DNA of 64,000 bases from Sphingomonas xanthus. GTDB taxonomy: Bacteria > Pseudomonadota > Alphaproteobacteria > Sphingomonadales > Sphingomonadaceae. The stretch covers positions 310,001-374,000 of the forward strand of contig NZ_CP041659.1 in NCBI RefSeq assembly GCF_007998985.1, given 5' to 3'. Below, in pieces: positions 36,322 through 45,019 of the stretch. Below the pieces are notes generated by a model that worked only from the letters and a program-made list of their open reading frames with translations, was not told where the DNA came from and searched no databases. The stretch's first letter is position 1. Each line of letters starts with the position of its first letter. The position numbers and the translations under genes are program-made.

Positions 36322-36347
36322 CGTCCGCAATGGGTCGAAAGCAGACA
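36322..36347 (+). repeat. Short palindromic repeat, copy 3
   Basis: CGTCCGCAATGGGTCGAAAG with CAGACA following differs from copy 1 at a few positions only. It lies in the gap between the amidase stop and the small single-TM gene. Confidence 0.65.
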
Positions 36348-36381
36348 GCGGTGTTGCCCATCGAGCAACCGCGGGATCGCC

Positions 36382-37077
36382 CTACTGCGGCCTCGGCAAA
36401 AGCAGCGCCAGCAGCTTGGCCCGACACTCCCCATCGATGATCCCGTCGATCAGGTCAGGCCTGAACCTCCGCTGGAAGGCGATGACCGCTTTCTGGCTGT
36501 CGGCGACGTCGTAGCCGAACCGTTCCAGCGCCAGCAGGAATCCGGCGTCGGTCCAATAAGGGTCCATCAGGTCGCGGGTCGGGCTGGGCAGCGCGAGCCG
36601 GCGCTTAGACAGCGCCGTCCAGGGGAAAAGCTCGCCCGGGTCTTCCTTGCGCGCCGGGGCGATGTCGCTGTGGCCGACGACATTGCCGCGGGTGATGCCG
36701 TGCCGGGCCTTAATATCGGCGACCAGCGGGATGACCGACGCGATCTGTTCGTCAGGAAAGGCGCGATAGCCGAACTCATGGCCGGGATTGACGATTTCGA
36801 TGCCGACGCTGGCGCTGTTGATGTCGGTGATCCCGCGCCAATAGCTTTTACCCGCGTGCCAGGCGCGTTTTTCCTCGTCGACCAGCTGGATGATCTCGCC
36901 GTCTTCCTTGACGCAATAATGGGCCGATACCTTGGCTTCCGGCGAGGTCAGTCGGTCAAGCGCGCCCTCGGCGTCGGGCATACCGGTATAATGGAGCACG
37001 ATGATCGACACGGGAAGCGCGCGATCGTCGAAATTGGGCGAAGGGCGGCGCGTCACGTCCATCGCCGCATGGCGCAT
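36382..37077 (-). CDS. N-acetylmuramoyl-L-alanine amidase, AmpD-like
   Basis: About 231 residues from the ATG at 37077 (ATGs at 37110 and 37062 are alternatives). The Amidase_2 fold shows SIIVLHYTGMPD with the first zinc His, KVSAHYCVKEDGEIIQLV, ASVGIEIVNPG and GHSDIAPARKEDPG with further ligands. A peptidoglycan-binding-like helix bundle follows (FQRRFRPDLIDGIIDGEC). No signal peptide is seen, which fits cytoplasmic anhydro-muropeptide recycling like AmpD. Last gene of the che-linked run. Confidence 0.9.
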   Translation of the reverse strand: MRHAAMDVTRRPSPNFDDRALPVSIIVLHYTGMPDAEGALDRLTSPEAKVSAHYCVKEDGEIIQLVDEEKRAWHAGKSYWRGITDINSASVGIEIVNPGHEFGYRAFPDEQIASVIPLVADIKARHGITRGNVVGHSDIAPARKEDPGELFPWTALSKRRLALPSPTRDLMDPYWTDAGFLLALERFGYDVADSQKAVIAFQRRFRPDLIDGIIDGECRAKLLALLLPRPQ

Positions 37078-37093
37078 GGCAGCCGGAGTCGGG

Positions 37094-37945
37094 TCAAGCC
37101 CCCATGGCAACAGCGGACACGGAGTCGGTCCCGTTCAGCCGATAAAGTCCGCGCGCGGCCGGGTCAGCCTCGAACCGGCGCGTCTGGCCGATCACTGTCT
37201 CGCCCGCGCCCAGCATCAGCCAGCCGTCCGCCGCAATCGCCTGGCCGATCCGGTCGAACACAAGCCCGCGCCGCTCGGCGTTGAGGTAAAGCAACACATT
37301 GCGGCAAAGCACGATGTCGAACTGGCCGGGGTGCGGCGCGGGTTCGAGGAGGTTATGGACCTGAAAGCGGACCATCCGGCGCAGCGGCTCGACCGCCCGC
37401 CACCCATCGTCGCTTTCCTCGAACCAGCGGATCATTTGGGTGATACCAAGGCCGCGCTGCACCTCGAACTGGGTATAGACACCGTCGCGCGCGCGGCGGA
37501 CCGCGCTTTCGCTGACGTCACTGCCGACGATGTCGATCGTCCAGCCGGCCCAGCGCTGCGGGTCCTCGGCGAACATCATTGCCAGCGAATAGGCTTCCTG
37601 TCCCGTCGAGCAGCCCGCTGACCAGATGCGAATCCGGCGGGTCGCGTGACGCAGCTGCTGGAGCTTGGGAAGCGCCGCCTTCGCTAACAGGTCGAACGGC
37701 GTCCGGTCGCGGAAGAAATAGGTTTCATTGTTCAGCAGCGCCTCGACCACCTGCGTGGCGAGGCTCGGCTCCCGGCCCATGACGAGTATAGTGATCAGCT
37801 CGTCGAGCGTCGGGATTGCCCGTTCGCGCAGCAAGGCGGCGAGCGCGGTTTCGATCCGCCAGCGGCGACTCATCGTCAGCTGCTGGCCGGTACGGGCCTC
37901 GAGCAGGCCAGCGAGGATCCGGCTTGAACTATCGCTTACTTGCAC
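37094..37945 (-). CDS. cheR: Chemotaxis protein methyltransferase CheR
   Basis: The 283-residue enzyme has an N-terminal helical domain, NNETYFFRDRTPFDLL, the SAM site IWSAGCSTGQEAYSLAMM and FDIVLCRNVLLYL. It methylates glutamates of chemoreceptors. No receptor gene is in the window. Its start overlaps the cheB stop by 10 nt. Confidence 0.94.
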   Translation of the reverse strand: MQVSDSSSRILAGLLEARTGQQLTMSRRWRIETALAALLRERAIPTLDELITILVMGREPSLATQVVEALLNNETYFFRDRTPFDLLAKAALPKLQQLRHATRRIRIWSAGCSTGQEAYSLAMMFAEDPQRWAGWTIDIVGSDVSESAVRRARDGVYTQFEVQRGLGITQMIRWFEESDDGWRAVEPLRRMVRFQVHNLLEPAPHPGQFDIVLCRNVLLYLNAERRGLVFDRIGQAIAADGWLMLGAGETVIGQTRRFEADPAARGLYRLNGTDSVSAVAMGA

Positions 37946-39057
37946 GTGCTGCCGTCGCTCAGGTCAATGGTCATCAGGCTGGCGACGCGGCGAGCAAGCT
38001 TGGCGGGCGGCAGGATAGCGGAAGCAAGCCCTGCCTCGGCGACGGCGCGGGGCATTCCCCAAACGGCCGAGCTGGCCTCGTCCTGGGCCATGACCATGCC
38101 TCCTGCTTCGACAAGACGGGTCGATCCGCTGGTTCCGTCGCGGCCCATGCCGGTGAGGATGATCCCCACAGCGCCCGGTCCGATCACGGCTCCGGCCGAA
38201 GCCAGCATCGGATCGACCGAGGGCATGCAGCCGCTCGACGCCCGGCTTTTCAGCAGGCGCGCGATCAGCTGGCCGTTCATCTCGTCGACGACGAGGTGGG
38301 CCTCGCCCGGTGCAATCACGATCCGGTCCGGCAGAAGCTTCATTCCGTCCTCGGCGACCAGCGCCTCGCGCCCCGCGGCCGCCGCAAGCTGTCGCGCGAA
38401 AACGGGCATGAAGGCCGGCGGGAGGTGCTGGGTGACGAGGATCGGCACGCCAATCTGCGGCGGCAGGCCGGCGAAGAAGGCGCCGAGCGCGTGAATGCCG
38501 CCGGTCGACGCGCCGACCGCCAGCAGGCGAAGCGGTGCCTGCGTCGGCGGACGCAACCCGGCCGGCTTGTTCGGCGATGCGACAGGCGCGGAGGCGCGGT
38601 CGGCGTAGCCCAGTTCACGCAGCTTGCCGAGCAGCACTTCAGAAAAGCGGCCGTTGAAGCGACCGGTGCCCGGCTTGGGAAGAGTATCGGCGGCGCCCAG
38701 CGCCAGCGCCGCAACGGTTTGCTCTGCGCCCTCTTCGGCGAGCGACGAGACGATCAGCACCTTGGCGCCCTTGGCCGCCTCGAGGATTCGGGGGATCGAC
38801 TTCAGCCCGCCGACTCCGGGCATTTCAAGGTCCAGCAAAACGATGTCGACCATGATCTGGCCGAGCGCCAGGATCGCGTCTTCGGCGGTTCCGGCGACCC
38901 CAACGATCTCGAAACCGGCATCGACGTCGATCATGCGCGTGAGCACTGCCCGGGCGACCATCGAATCATCGACGATCATCAGCCGGATCGGTCGCCGCGC
39001 AGGGCGATGGACCCCGGCCTTGTCGTCGACCGGGTGATTGGCGAGCGCGCCGTTCAC
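37936..39057 (-). CDS. cheB: Protein-glutamate methylesterase/deamidase CheB
   Basis: The 373-residue protein joins an N-terminal receiver (RLMIVDDSMVARAVL; phospho-acceptor Asp76 in VLLDLEMPG) to a methylesterase domain with catalytic Ser184 (VGASTGGIHA), His211 (VTQHLPPAF) and the late Asp in TGMGRDGTSG. It removes receptor methyl groups when phosphorylated by CheA. A 10-nt gap separates it from cheY. Confidence 0.95.
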   Translation of the reverse strand: MNGALANHPVDDKAGVHRPARRPIRLMIVDDSMVARAVLTRMIDVDAGFEIVGVAGTAEDAILALGQIMVDIVLLDLEMPGVGGLKSIPRILEAAKGAKVLIVSSLAEEGAEQTVAALALGAADTLPKPGTGRFNGRFSEVLLGKLRELGYADRASAPVASPNKPAGLRPPTQAPLRLLAVGASTGGIHALGAFFAGLPPQIGVPILVTQHLPPAFMPVFARQLAAAAGREALVAEDGMKLLPDRIVIAPGEAHLVVDEMNGQLIARLLKSRASSGCMPSVDPMLASAGAVIGPGAVGIILTGMGRDGTSGSTRLVEAGGMVMAQDEASSAVWGMPRAVAEAGLASAILPPAKLARRVASLMTIDLSDGSTCK

Positions 39058-39067
39058 GGCCTCGTCC

Positions 39068-39433
39068 TCAGGCTACGCCGACGAGCTGGAGCTTGATATG
39101 GAGCGTTTCGCGATCGAAGGGCTTCATCACATATTCGTCAGCACCGGCTTCCAACGCGGCGCGGATATGGGCCATGTCGTTCTCGGTCGTGCAGAACACC
39201 ACCTTGGGCTGGTCGGCGTGGCCCCGCTGGCGAAGCAGCTTGAGGAACTCCATCCCGCTCATCACCGGCATGTTCCAGTCGAGCAGGACGACGTCCGGCA
39301 TCTTGGCCTCGCAGCGGTCGAGCGCTTCGCGCCCGTCGCCGGCCTCGTCGACCTGGAACTCCAGGGTCTCGAGGATATGGCGCGCAACCTTGCGGATCAC
39401 TTTGCTGTCGTCGACGATGAGGCAGGTTTTCAT
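39068..39433 (-). CDS. cheY: Single-domain response regulator, CheY-type
   Basis: A 121-residue receiver with the acidic pair Asp8-Asp9, phospho-acceptor Asp52 (VLLDWNMPVMSG), the Thr/Ser switch in FCTTEND and Lys in YVMKPFD. Lying between cheW and cheB it is the likely CheA target that controls the flagellar motor. DivK-like function is less likely given the context but cannot be ruled out from sequence alone. Confidence 0.92.
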   Translation of the reverse strand: MKTCLIVDDSKVIRKVARHILETLEFQVDEAGDGREALDRCEAKMPDVVLLDWNMPVMSGMEFLKLLRQRGHADQPKVVFCTTENDMAHIRAALEAGADEYVMKPFDRETLHIKLQLVGVA

Positions 39434-39488
39434 GTATCTTTTCCGTGTGGCTTGGAGCGATGTCTAGGCGATAAGGGTAACGAACCTC

Positions 39489-39938
39489 TTAAGCGGCGCG
39501 GATTTCGGCGCCGGGACCTGCGACGACCGCCGACACGTCAACCAGCAGCATCGGCCCCTCTTCGGTTTCGACGATCCCGAGCGATACCCGTTCCCACCCG
39601 TCGCCCATCGCGGCACGGATCGCGCTTGGCTCGGACAATGCCTCGACCACATCCTCGACCGCATCGACCGTAAGCGCATAATGATGTCCGTCGAGTTCAA
39701 CCACCGCGGCCTCGTGAAGTTCGCCGTCGCTGAGCAGGGTGGTGCCAAGTCCAAGCGAGGAACGGCAATCGATGACGGTCAGCACCCGGCTGCGCAACGC
39801 CGAGAGGCCGGCGACGTGGGCCGGTGCGCGCGGAACCGGGATCAGCGCTTCAAGCTCGACCACGCTTTCGACCGAAGCCGCGGGCAGCGCCACCCGGCTT
39901 CCGGCGATGGTCACGATCAGGAGCAATTCGTTCATCAA
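39489..39938 (-). CDS. cheW: Chemotaxis coupling protein CheW
   Basis: The 149-residue protein is one CheW domain (LLLIVTIAGSRVALPAASVESVVEL, GLSALRSRVLTVIDCRSSLGL, YALTVDAVEDVVE). It couples CheA to chemoreceptors. The start overlaps the cheA stop by 4 nt; a 55-nt gap precedes cheY. Confidence 0.92.
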   Translation of the reverse strand: MMNELLLIVTIAGSRVALPAASVESVVELEALIPVPRAPAHVAGLSALRSRVLTVIDCRSSLGLGTTLLSDGELHEAAVVELDGHHYALTVDAVEDVVEALSEPSAIRAAMGDGWERVSLGIVETEEGPMLLVDVSAVVAGPGAEIRAA

Positions 39939-42280
39939 CGCCTCCCTGCGCCCGCCGACTTCAGCGCCATCAGCAGCGCCGCCCGGTCGTAGCGATAGAT
40001 GCTATCCTTGCCGTCGGCCGCCTCTGGGTCGGTCGACAGGCGAAGCACACGGCCGGCTCCTTTCTCCGCGACGTCGCGCCCCTGCGAGACGATCGTGACA
40101 TCGGGGATCAGTTCGTCGCTTTCGCCGATCACCAGGTAACCCGCGGCCTCGACGATCGGCCGGAGCATGTTCTGCATCCAGGCATCGCCTTCGGGAAGCC
40201 GGCAGACCATCTGCGCCTGGGGCCTGCTTGCGGCACCAAGATGTTCGGCAAACAGCCAATGCGCGTCAATCAGTTCGGCAGGCTCACCCGCGATCAGGGT
40301 CACGCCGCTGACTGCGCCGGGGATATCGGCCGGGATGATGCTGCTTTCGATATTCATCAGGTCGATGACCTCGCGGAAGGCGAAGCCGATCTCGTGACTT
40401 CCGTCATTCAGTCGGAAAACCCGGACCTTGCCTTCGAGCATCGCCGGATCGTCGACGCCGGCCAGGGGCAGGATCGCGTCGCCAAGCTGGACGCGAAGCT
40501 GTCCGGCGCTCGGGCGAATGGCATCGGCGGCAACGACTTCCTCGATCCGGTCGACAACACCAAGGCGGAGCGCCCGGCGCCCGCCGTCGAGCCCCCGGAA
40601 CAGCAGGACCGGAACATCGTCGTTGGCGGCGGCGGCCACCGTTTCGATGCCGCGCCCGCCACGCTCCAGCGTTTCAAGCCGAACGCCGCCGACCTGGGCA
40701 ATGCCCGCGGGGTCGAACAGCAGGATCGGGCTGCCATCGTCGGCCAGCGTCGTGCCCGCATAGAGTCCGGTGGCCATCACTGCTGGGGCGGCAGGCTTCA
40801 CCACCAGTTCCTCATGGTCGTGGATCCGGTCGACCGCCAGCGCATAGACGTCGCCGCCGGCCGGCCGAAGTACGACCAGGGTCCGGTCTTCGTCGGACAT
40901 GGTGTTGGGAAGGCCCAGCACGTCGGCCAGCGCAACCTCGGGGACCCGGCGACCGCGGATCGTCGCGACCCCGGCGCCGCCAATCTTGTCGAGGGTGACG
41001 CTGCTTCCATTAGCGCGGACGATCTCCTCGATCGCAGAGCGCGGAATGGCGAAATGCTGATTGCCGATAGACACGGTCAGCGCGGGGATGATCGTCAGGG
41101 TCAAGGGTACGCGCAGCACCATCCGGCTGCCCTTGCCTGAAATCGAATCGACCTCCACCACGCCGCCGATGCGCTCGACGTTGGAACGGACCACATCCAT
41201 CCCGACGCCGCGGCCGCTGATCGCGGTAACCTCGCGTGCGGTCGACAGGCCGGCCTCGAACATCAAGGCGAGTTGATCGGCGCGCGACAGCTTCTGTGCC
41301 GCCTCGTGGTCGATAACCCCGCTGGCGACCGCCTTCTCGACCAGCCTTGCCGCGTCGATGCCTTTGCCGTCGTCGGCGATCTCGATCAGGATCTGATTAC
41401 CCGATTGGCGCGCTGAAACGGACAGAAGCCCGATTTCCCGCTTGCCGGCCTTGAGCCGTTCCGCAGGGCTCTCGATTCCATGATCGACGGCGTTGCGAAT
41501 GATATGGGTAAGCGGATCGCGGATCATCTCGATCATTTCGCGGTCGAGCTCGACATCGCCGCCATCGATGTCGACGAGCACCTGCTTGCCAAGTTCTGCC
41601 GACAGGTCGCGCACCATGCGTGGCAGGGCGACGAACAGATTCTCGATCCGCTGCATCCGGGTACGCGTGATCGCGTCGCGCATTTCGGCAATGATCCCTG
41701 ACAAGCGTTCGAACGCTCCATCGACGGCCACTTCGGTCGGTGCCTCGCGCAGGCGGCGGGCAAGCTCGTTGCGGGCCAGGACCATGTCCGAAACACCGGA
41801 CATTACCCGATCGAGCAACTCCACCGAAAGACGGATGGTGCGCGGCGTGGCACTGCTCAATTTGGGACTGGCATCGGTGGCAATCGCAGTCGCCGGGGCT
41901 GCGGGTCCTTCGGCACCTGGGGCCAAAGCGTCAATCAAGGCGCCGTCATCGCCCGATGGCAAATCCTCGCCGGCATCGATCGCCGCAATCATTTCACCAA
42001 TCCGGTCGATCACGGCCAGTACCGCGCTGACCAGCGCGCCGTCGGGCGACCGGCGCCCGGCGCGGCAGTCGGCAAGGGCATCCTCAGCTGCATGGCTTAG
42101 CGCCTCCAGCCGGGGGAAATCGAAGAAGCCGCAATTGCCCTTCACGGTGTGGACAAAGCGGAAGATGCTATCGAGGCGCGCACGGTCGCCTGGATCGGCT
42201 TCCCAGGCGACGATCTCGCCGCCCAGCGCTTCCAGCATTTCGCGGCATTCGGCGACGAAATCGGCAATCAGGTCGTCCAT
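39935..42280 (-). CDS. cheA: Chemotaxis histidine kinase CheA with extra C-terminal region
   Basis: The 781-residue kinase has an Hpt domain with phospho-acceptor His44 (FRFVHTVKGNCGFF), a short linker, dimerisation helices, the ATPase domain (THIIRNAVDHGIE, EIADDGKGIDA, SGRGVGMDVV) and a CheW-like P5 domain (PRSAIEEIVRAN). About 180 further residues follow: a second CheW-like module (PVLLFRGLDGGRRALRLGVV) and a degenerate receiver-like end (LRPIVEAAGYLVIGESDE). The CheY-binding P2 domain of E. coli is not evident. First gene of the che run; a possible CtrA site lies 50 bp upstream. Confidence 0.94.
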   Translation of the reverse strand: MDDLIADFVAECREMLEALGGEIVAWEADPGDRARLDSIFRFVHTVKGNCGFFDFPRLEALSHAAEDALADCRAGRRSPDGALVSAVLAVIDRIGEMIAAIDAGEDLPSGDDGALIDALAPGAEGPAAPATAIATDASPKLSSATPRTIRLSVELLDRVMSGVSDMVLARNELARRLREAPTEVAVDGAFERLSGIIAEMRDAITRTRMQRIENLFVALPRMVRDLSAELGKQVLVDIDGGDVELDREMIEMIRDPLTHIIRNAVDHGIESPAERLKAGKREIGLLSVSARQSGNQILIEIADDGKGIDAARLVEKAVASGVIDHEAAQKLSRADQLALMFEAGLSTAREVTAISGRGVGMDVVRSNVERIGGVVEVDSISGKGSRMVLRVPLTLTIIPALTVSIGNQHFAIPRSAIEEIVRANGSSVTLDKIGGAGVATIRGRRVPEVALADVLGLPNTMSDEDRTLVVLRPAGGDVYALAVDRIHDHEELVVKPAAPAVMATGLYAGTTLADDGSPILLFDPAGIAQVGGVRLETLERGGRGIETVAAAANDDVPVLLFRGLDGGRRALRLGVVDRIEEVVAADAIRPSAGQLRVQLGDAILPLAGVDDPAMLEGKVRVFRLNDGSHEIGFAFREVIDLMNIESSIIPADIPGAVSGVTLIAGEPAELIDAHWLFAEHLGAASRPQAQMVCRLPEGDAWMQNMLRPIVEAAGYLVIGESDELIPDVTIVSQGRDVAEKGAGRVLRLSTDPEAADGKDSIYRYDRAALLMALKSAGAGRR

Positions 42281-42330
42281 CGGGCCCCACGCAAAGTCAG
42301 TTGCTTGGGTTCCTCTATGGCGGGAAGGAG

Positions 42331-42345
42331 TTAACGCCGCGTTAG
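42331..42345. promoter_or_regulatory. Candidate CtrA binding site upstream of cheA
   Basis: TTAA-N7-TTAG matches the CtrA consensus TTAA-N7-TTAA at seven of eight fixed bases. It lies in the 78-bp gap between cheA and chpT, about 50 bp upstream of the cheA start. No binding evidence is available. Confidence 0.45.
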
Positions 42346-42358
42346 TCGTGAACCGACT

Positions 42359-43003
42359 TTAGGCCGCCTGTTCGGGGAGAATCACGCCGATGAGCAGTGC
42401 CGGGTCCTCAGGATCGCTGATCCGGATCTCGCCATTGGCTTCGGCGGCAAGGCTATGCGCCAGCCATGCGCCGGCGGCACGCGGTTCCACCGTTCCGTTG
42501 ACGCTGCCACGGGCAATCATCTCCCGAAGTACCGGATCGAGCAGGATGCGGGGTCCTTCGGCGCGGATCACGATCTCCAGCGCCCCGTCGCGCTGCTCGG
42601 CGCCGATATCGAGGCGCCCCCCACGCACCAGCGCGTCGCCGGCGATCATCGCAAGGTTCAGCAGCAGCTTGACCGCGCCCTTCCCCATCTTGTCGTCGGC
42701 GACCATCCAGCCAAGCTCAATCCGCTTTTCCGCGCCATAGAGTCCCTCCAGCGCGGCTTTGGCCTCATGGGTGTCGATGGCGTCGCCGAAGCCGCCGCCG
42801 GCGCCGAACGCCAGCCGAAAGAATTTGAGCTTGTTGGCGCTTGCCCGCGCGCTTTCGGCCAGCAGCTCGAGGCATCGCTCGCGCATCTCCGGGTCCTGCT
42901 CGTCGGCGAGAAGCTCGATTCCGTTGTTCAGTGCGCCCACCGGCGACAGCAGGTCGTGGCACAGGCGGGAACAGAGGAGGCTGGCAAGATCGATGGCTTT
43001 CAT
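42359..43003 (-). CDS. chpT: Histidine phosphotransferase ChpT
   Basis: From the ATG at 43003 the product is 214 residues. It begins KAIDLASLLCSRLCHDLLSPVG, the ChpT phospho-acceptor helix with His16, then NNGIELLADE and a degenerate HATPase-like domain without ATP boxes. ChpT passes phosphate from CckA to CtrA and CpdR in alphaproteobacteria. A longer open frame to 43387 is antisense to rluD and is rejected. Location next to cheA supports a link between the cell-cycle relay and motility. Confidence 0.9.
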   Translation of the reverse strand: MKAIDLASLLCSRLCHDLLSPVGALNNGIELLADEQDPEMRERCLELLAESARASANKLKFFRLAFGAGGGFGDAIDTHEAKAALEGLYGAEKRIELGWMVADDKMGKGAVKLLLNLAMIAGDALVRGGRLDIGAEQRDGALEIVIRAEGPRILLDPVLREMIARGSVNGTVEPRAAGAWLAHSLAAEANGEIRISDPEDPALLIGVILPEQAA

Positions 43004-43109
43004 AAGGCGTGCAATGCGCGAGAGTTTAACCTGAAGCAAGGCTTGTCGGAGGCCATTGAAAGCCTTGCGCGCGCATCCCACATCCACGTCGATGGCCGGG
43101 GGGCATACC

Positions 43110-44045
43110 ATGATCGACATCGCGCTGGATTCCAGCCACGCCGGTTGGCGGCTGGACCGCGCGCTTGCGGAAACAGTGCCCTCGCTGTCCCGGGAGCGGC
43201 TGAAAGTGCTCACCAAGTCCGGGGCCCTGACGGCTGGCGACAAGGCGGTGCGCGACCCGGCGACAAAGGTGAAGGGCAATGAGCGGTTCAGGCTGGCCAT
43301 TCCCGACCCCGAGCCGGCGCATAACGTCCCGCAGGAAATTCCGCTGCCGATCGTTTTCGAGGACGCGCACCTGCTCGTGGTCGACAAGCCCGCCGGGATG
43401 GTCGTTCATCCTGCAGCAGGAAATCGCGACGGGACGATGGTCAACGCCCTCCTCCACCATTGCGGCGGATCGCTGAGCGGCATTGGCGGCGTGGCACGGC
43501 CAGGAATCGTCCATCGCATCGACAAGGACACTTCCGGGCTGCTGGTGGTCGCTAAGCATGACAAGGCGCATGAGGGACTGGCCAGGCAATTCGCCGACCA
43601 TTCGATCGAGCGCCGCTACCTGGCGATCGTATCGGATGTACCGCGACAAGCACAAGGGACGATTGACGCTCCGCTCGCCCGGTCGGCCCATGATCGCAAG
43701 AAGATCGCAATCGTGCCCCAGGGCCGCGGCAAAAGGGCGGTGACCCATTGGACTCGCAAGAGGCTGCTTCGGGATGCCGCGCTCGTCGAATGCCGGCTTG
43801 AAACGGGACGGACCCACCAAGTGCGGGTACATTTGGCGTCGATCGGCCATCCGCTGGTCGGCGACCCTGTATATGGCCGAACGCGCAAGGCGCATCGCGA
43901 ACTGCTGAAGGAACTTAAATTTCACCGGCAGGCGCTGCACGCGGCGCATCTCGGCTTCATTCATCCGGTAACAAAAGGTCGTTTGTCGTTCGACAGTGCC
44001 CTTCCGTCGGACATGCAGGAACTGTTCACCGCACTTGGTGTATAG
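43110..44045 (+). CDS. rluD: RluA-family 23S rRNA pseudouridine synthase (RluD-like)
   Basis: The 311-residue enzyme has an N-terminal S4-like domain (RLDRALAETVPSLSRERLKVL), LLVVDKPAGMVVHPAAG, the catalytic motif HRIDKDTSGLLVVAK (Asp) and ETGRTHQVRVHLASIGHP. The length and S4 domain suit RluD (positions 1911/1915/1917 of 23S rRNA), although RluC is not excluded. Start at the ATG after GGGGGG; the upstream frame overlaps chpT and is rejected. Confidence 0.93.
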   Translation: MIDIALDSSHAGWRLDRALAETVPSLSRERLKVLTKSGALTAGDKAVRDPATKVKGNERFRLAIPDPEPAHNVPQEIPLPIVFEDAHLLVVDKPAGMVVHPAAGNRDGTMVNALLHHCGGSLSGIGGVARPGIVHRIDKDTSGLLVVAKHDKAHEGLARQFADHSIERRYLAIVSDVPRQAQGTIDAPLARSAHDRKKIAIVPQGRGKRAVTHWTRKRLLRDAALVECRLETGRTHQVRVHLASIGHPLVGDPVYGRTRKAHRELLKELKFHRQALHAAHLGFIHPVTKGRLSFDSALPSDMQELFTALGV

Positions 44046-44101
44046 GATTAGGACAGCTAGGGACGTGGCAAAGCGTCCCGGCTGAGGGAGTGAACATTAC
44101 G

Positions 44102-45007
44102 ATGGCGAAGGCGAATTCGGTGGTATCGATCCCCGCTTCGGGTGGCGAAGCCGGGCTCAACCGTTACCTCAGCGAGATCAAGAAGTTTCCGATCCTCGCG
44201 CCGGAGGAAGAGTTCATGCTGGCAAAGCGGTGGCGCGAACATGGCGACACCGATGCCGCCGCGCGCCTGGTCAATTCCCACCTCCGCCTCGTTGCGAAGA
44301 TCGCGATGGGCTATCGCGGCTATGGCCTTCCGGTCAGCGAACTGATCAGCGAAGGCAACATCGGCCTGATGCAAGGCGTCAAGAAGTTCGAGCCGGACCG
44401 GGGCTTCCGCCTTGCCACCTACGCCATGTGGTGGATCCGCGCTTCGATCCAGGAATTCATCCTGCGCTCCTGGAGCCTCGTCAAGATGGGCACCACCGCG
44501 GCGCAGAAGAAGCTGTTCTTCAACCTGCGCCGGATGAAGAACCAGATCGACGCGTTCGAAGAGGGCGATCTGAAGCCCGAGGCCGTCACCAAGATCGCTA
44601 CCGACCTCGGGGTAACCGAGGACGAGGTGATCAGCATGAACCGCCGCATGGGCATGGGCGGGGATACCAGCCTCAACGCCCCGCTGCGCGACACCGACGG
44701 GGAAGGCCAGTGGCAGGACTTCCTGGTAAGCGAGGAACCGCTGCAGGACGAGGTGATCGCCGACAAGGAAGAACGGCGAGTGCGGCATGACCTGCTCGTC
44801 GAGGCGATGGACAGCCTCAACGACCGCGAGAAGCACATCCTCACCGAACGGCGCCTGGTCGACGAACCAAAGACGCTGGAAGACCTGAGCCAGGTTTATG
44901 GCGTCAGCCGGGAGCGGATTCGCCAGATCGAGGTCCGGGCCTTCGAGAAGCTGCAGGCTTCGTTGATCCGGCTGGCCGGCGAGCAGCGACTGCTTCCGGC
45001 CGCCTGA
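44102..45007 (+). CDS. rpoH: RNA polymerase sigma factor RpoH (sigma-32)
   Basis: The 301-residue sigma factor has region 2 (SHLRLVAKIAMGYRGYGLP, ATYAMWWIRASIQEFIL), the RpoH box (QKKLFFNLRRMK) unique to heat-shock sigma factors, and a region 4 helix-turn-helix (YGVSRERIRQIEVRAFEKL). It directs heat-shock genes. A GTG at 44090 could add four residues. GCTAGGGA about 40 nt upstream resembles a -10 element; no ROSE-type thermosensor is apparent in the short leader. Confidence 0.95.
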   Translation: MAKANSVVSIPASGGEAGLNRYLSEIKKFPILAPEEEFMLAKRWREHGDTDAAARLVNSHLRLVAKIAMGYRGYGLPVSELISEGNIGLMQGVKKFEPDRGFRLATYAMWWIRASIQEFILRSWSLVKMGTTAAQKKLFFNLRRMKNQIDAFEEGDLKPEAVTKIATDLGVTEDEVISMNRRMGMGGDTSLNAPLRDTDGEGQWQDFLVSEEPLQDEVIADKEERRVRHDLLVEAMDSLNDREKHILTERRLVDEPKTLEDLSQVYGVSRERIRQIEVRAFEKLQASLIRLAGEQRLLPAA

Positions 45008-45019
45008 GAGCCGCGTACG

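Noticed and set aside
42359-43387. 342-codon version of chpT
   Set aside because: The first 128 codons are antisense to rluD; similarity to ChpT begins at the ATG at 43003.
44046-44101. RNA thermosensor (ROSE-type) ahead of rpoH
   Set aside because: A GGGACG/CGTCCC stem exists, but the leader is very short and the stem probably overlaps the promoter rather than the ribosome site.
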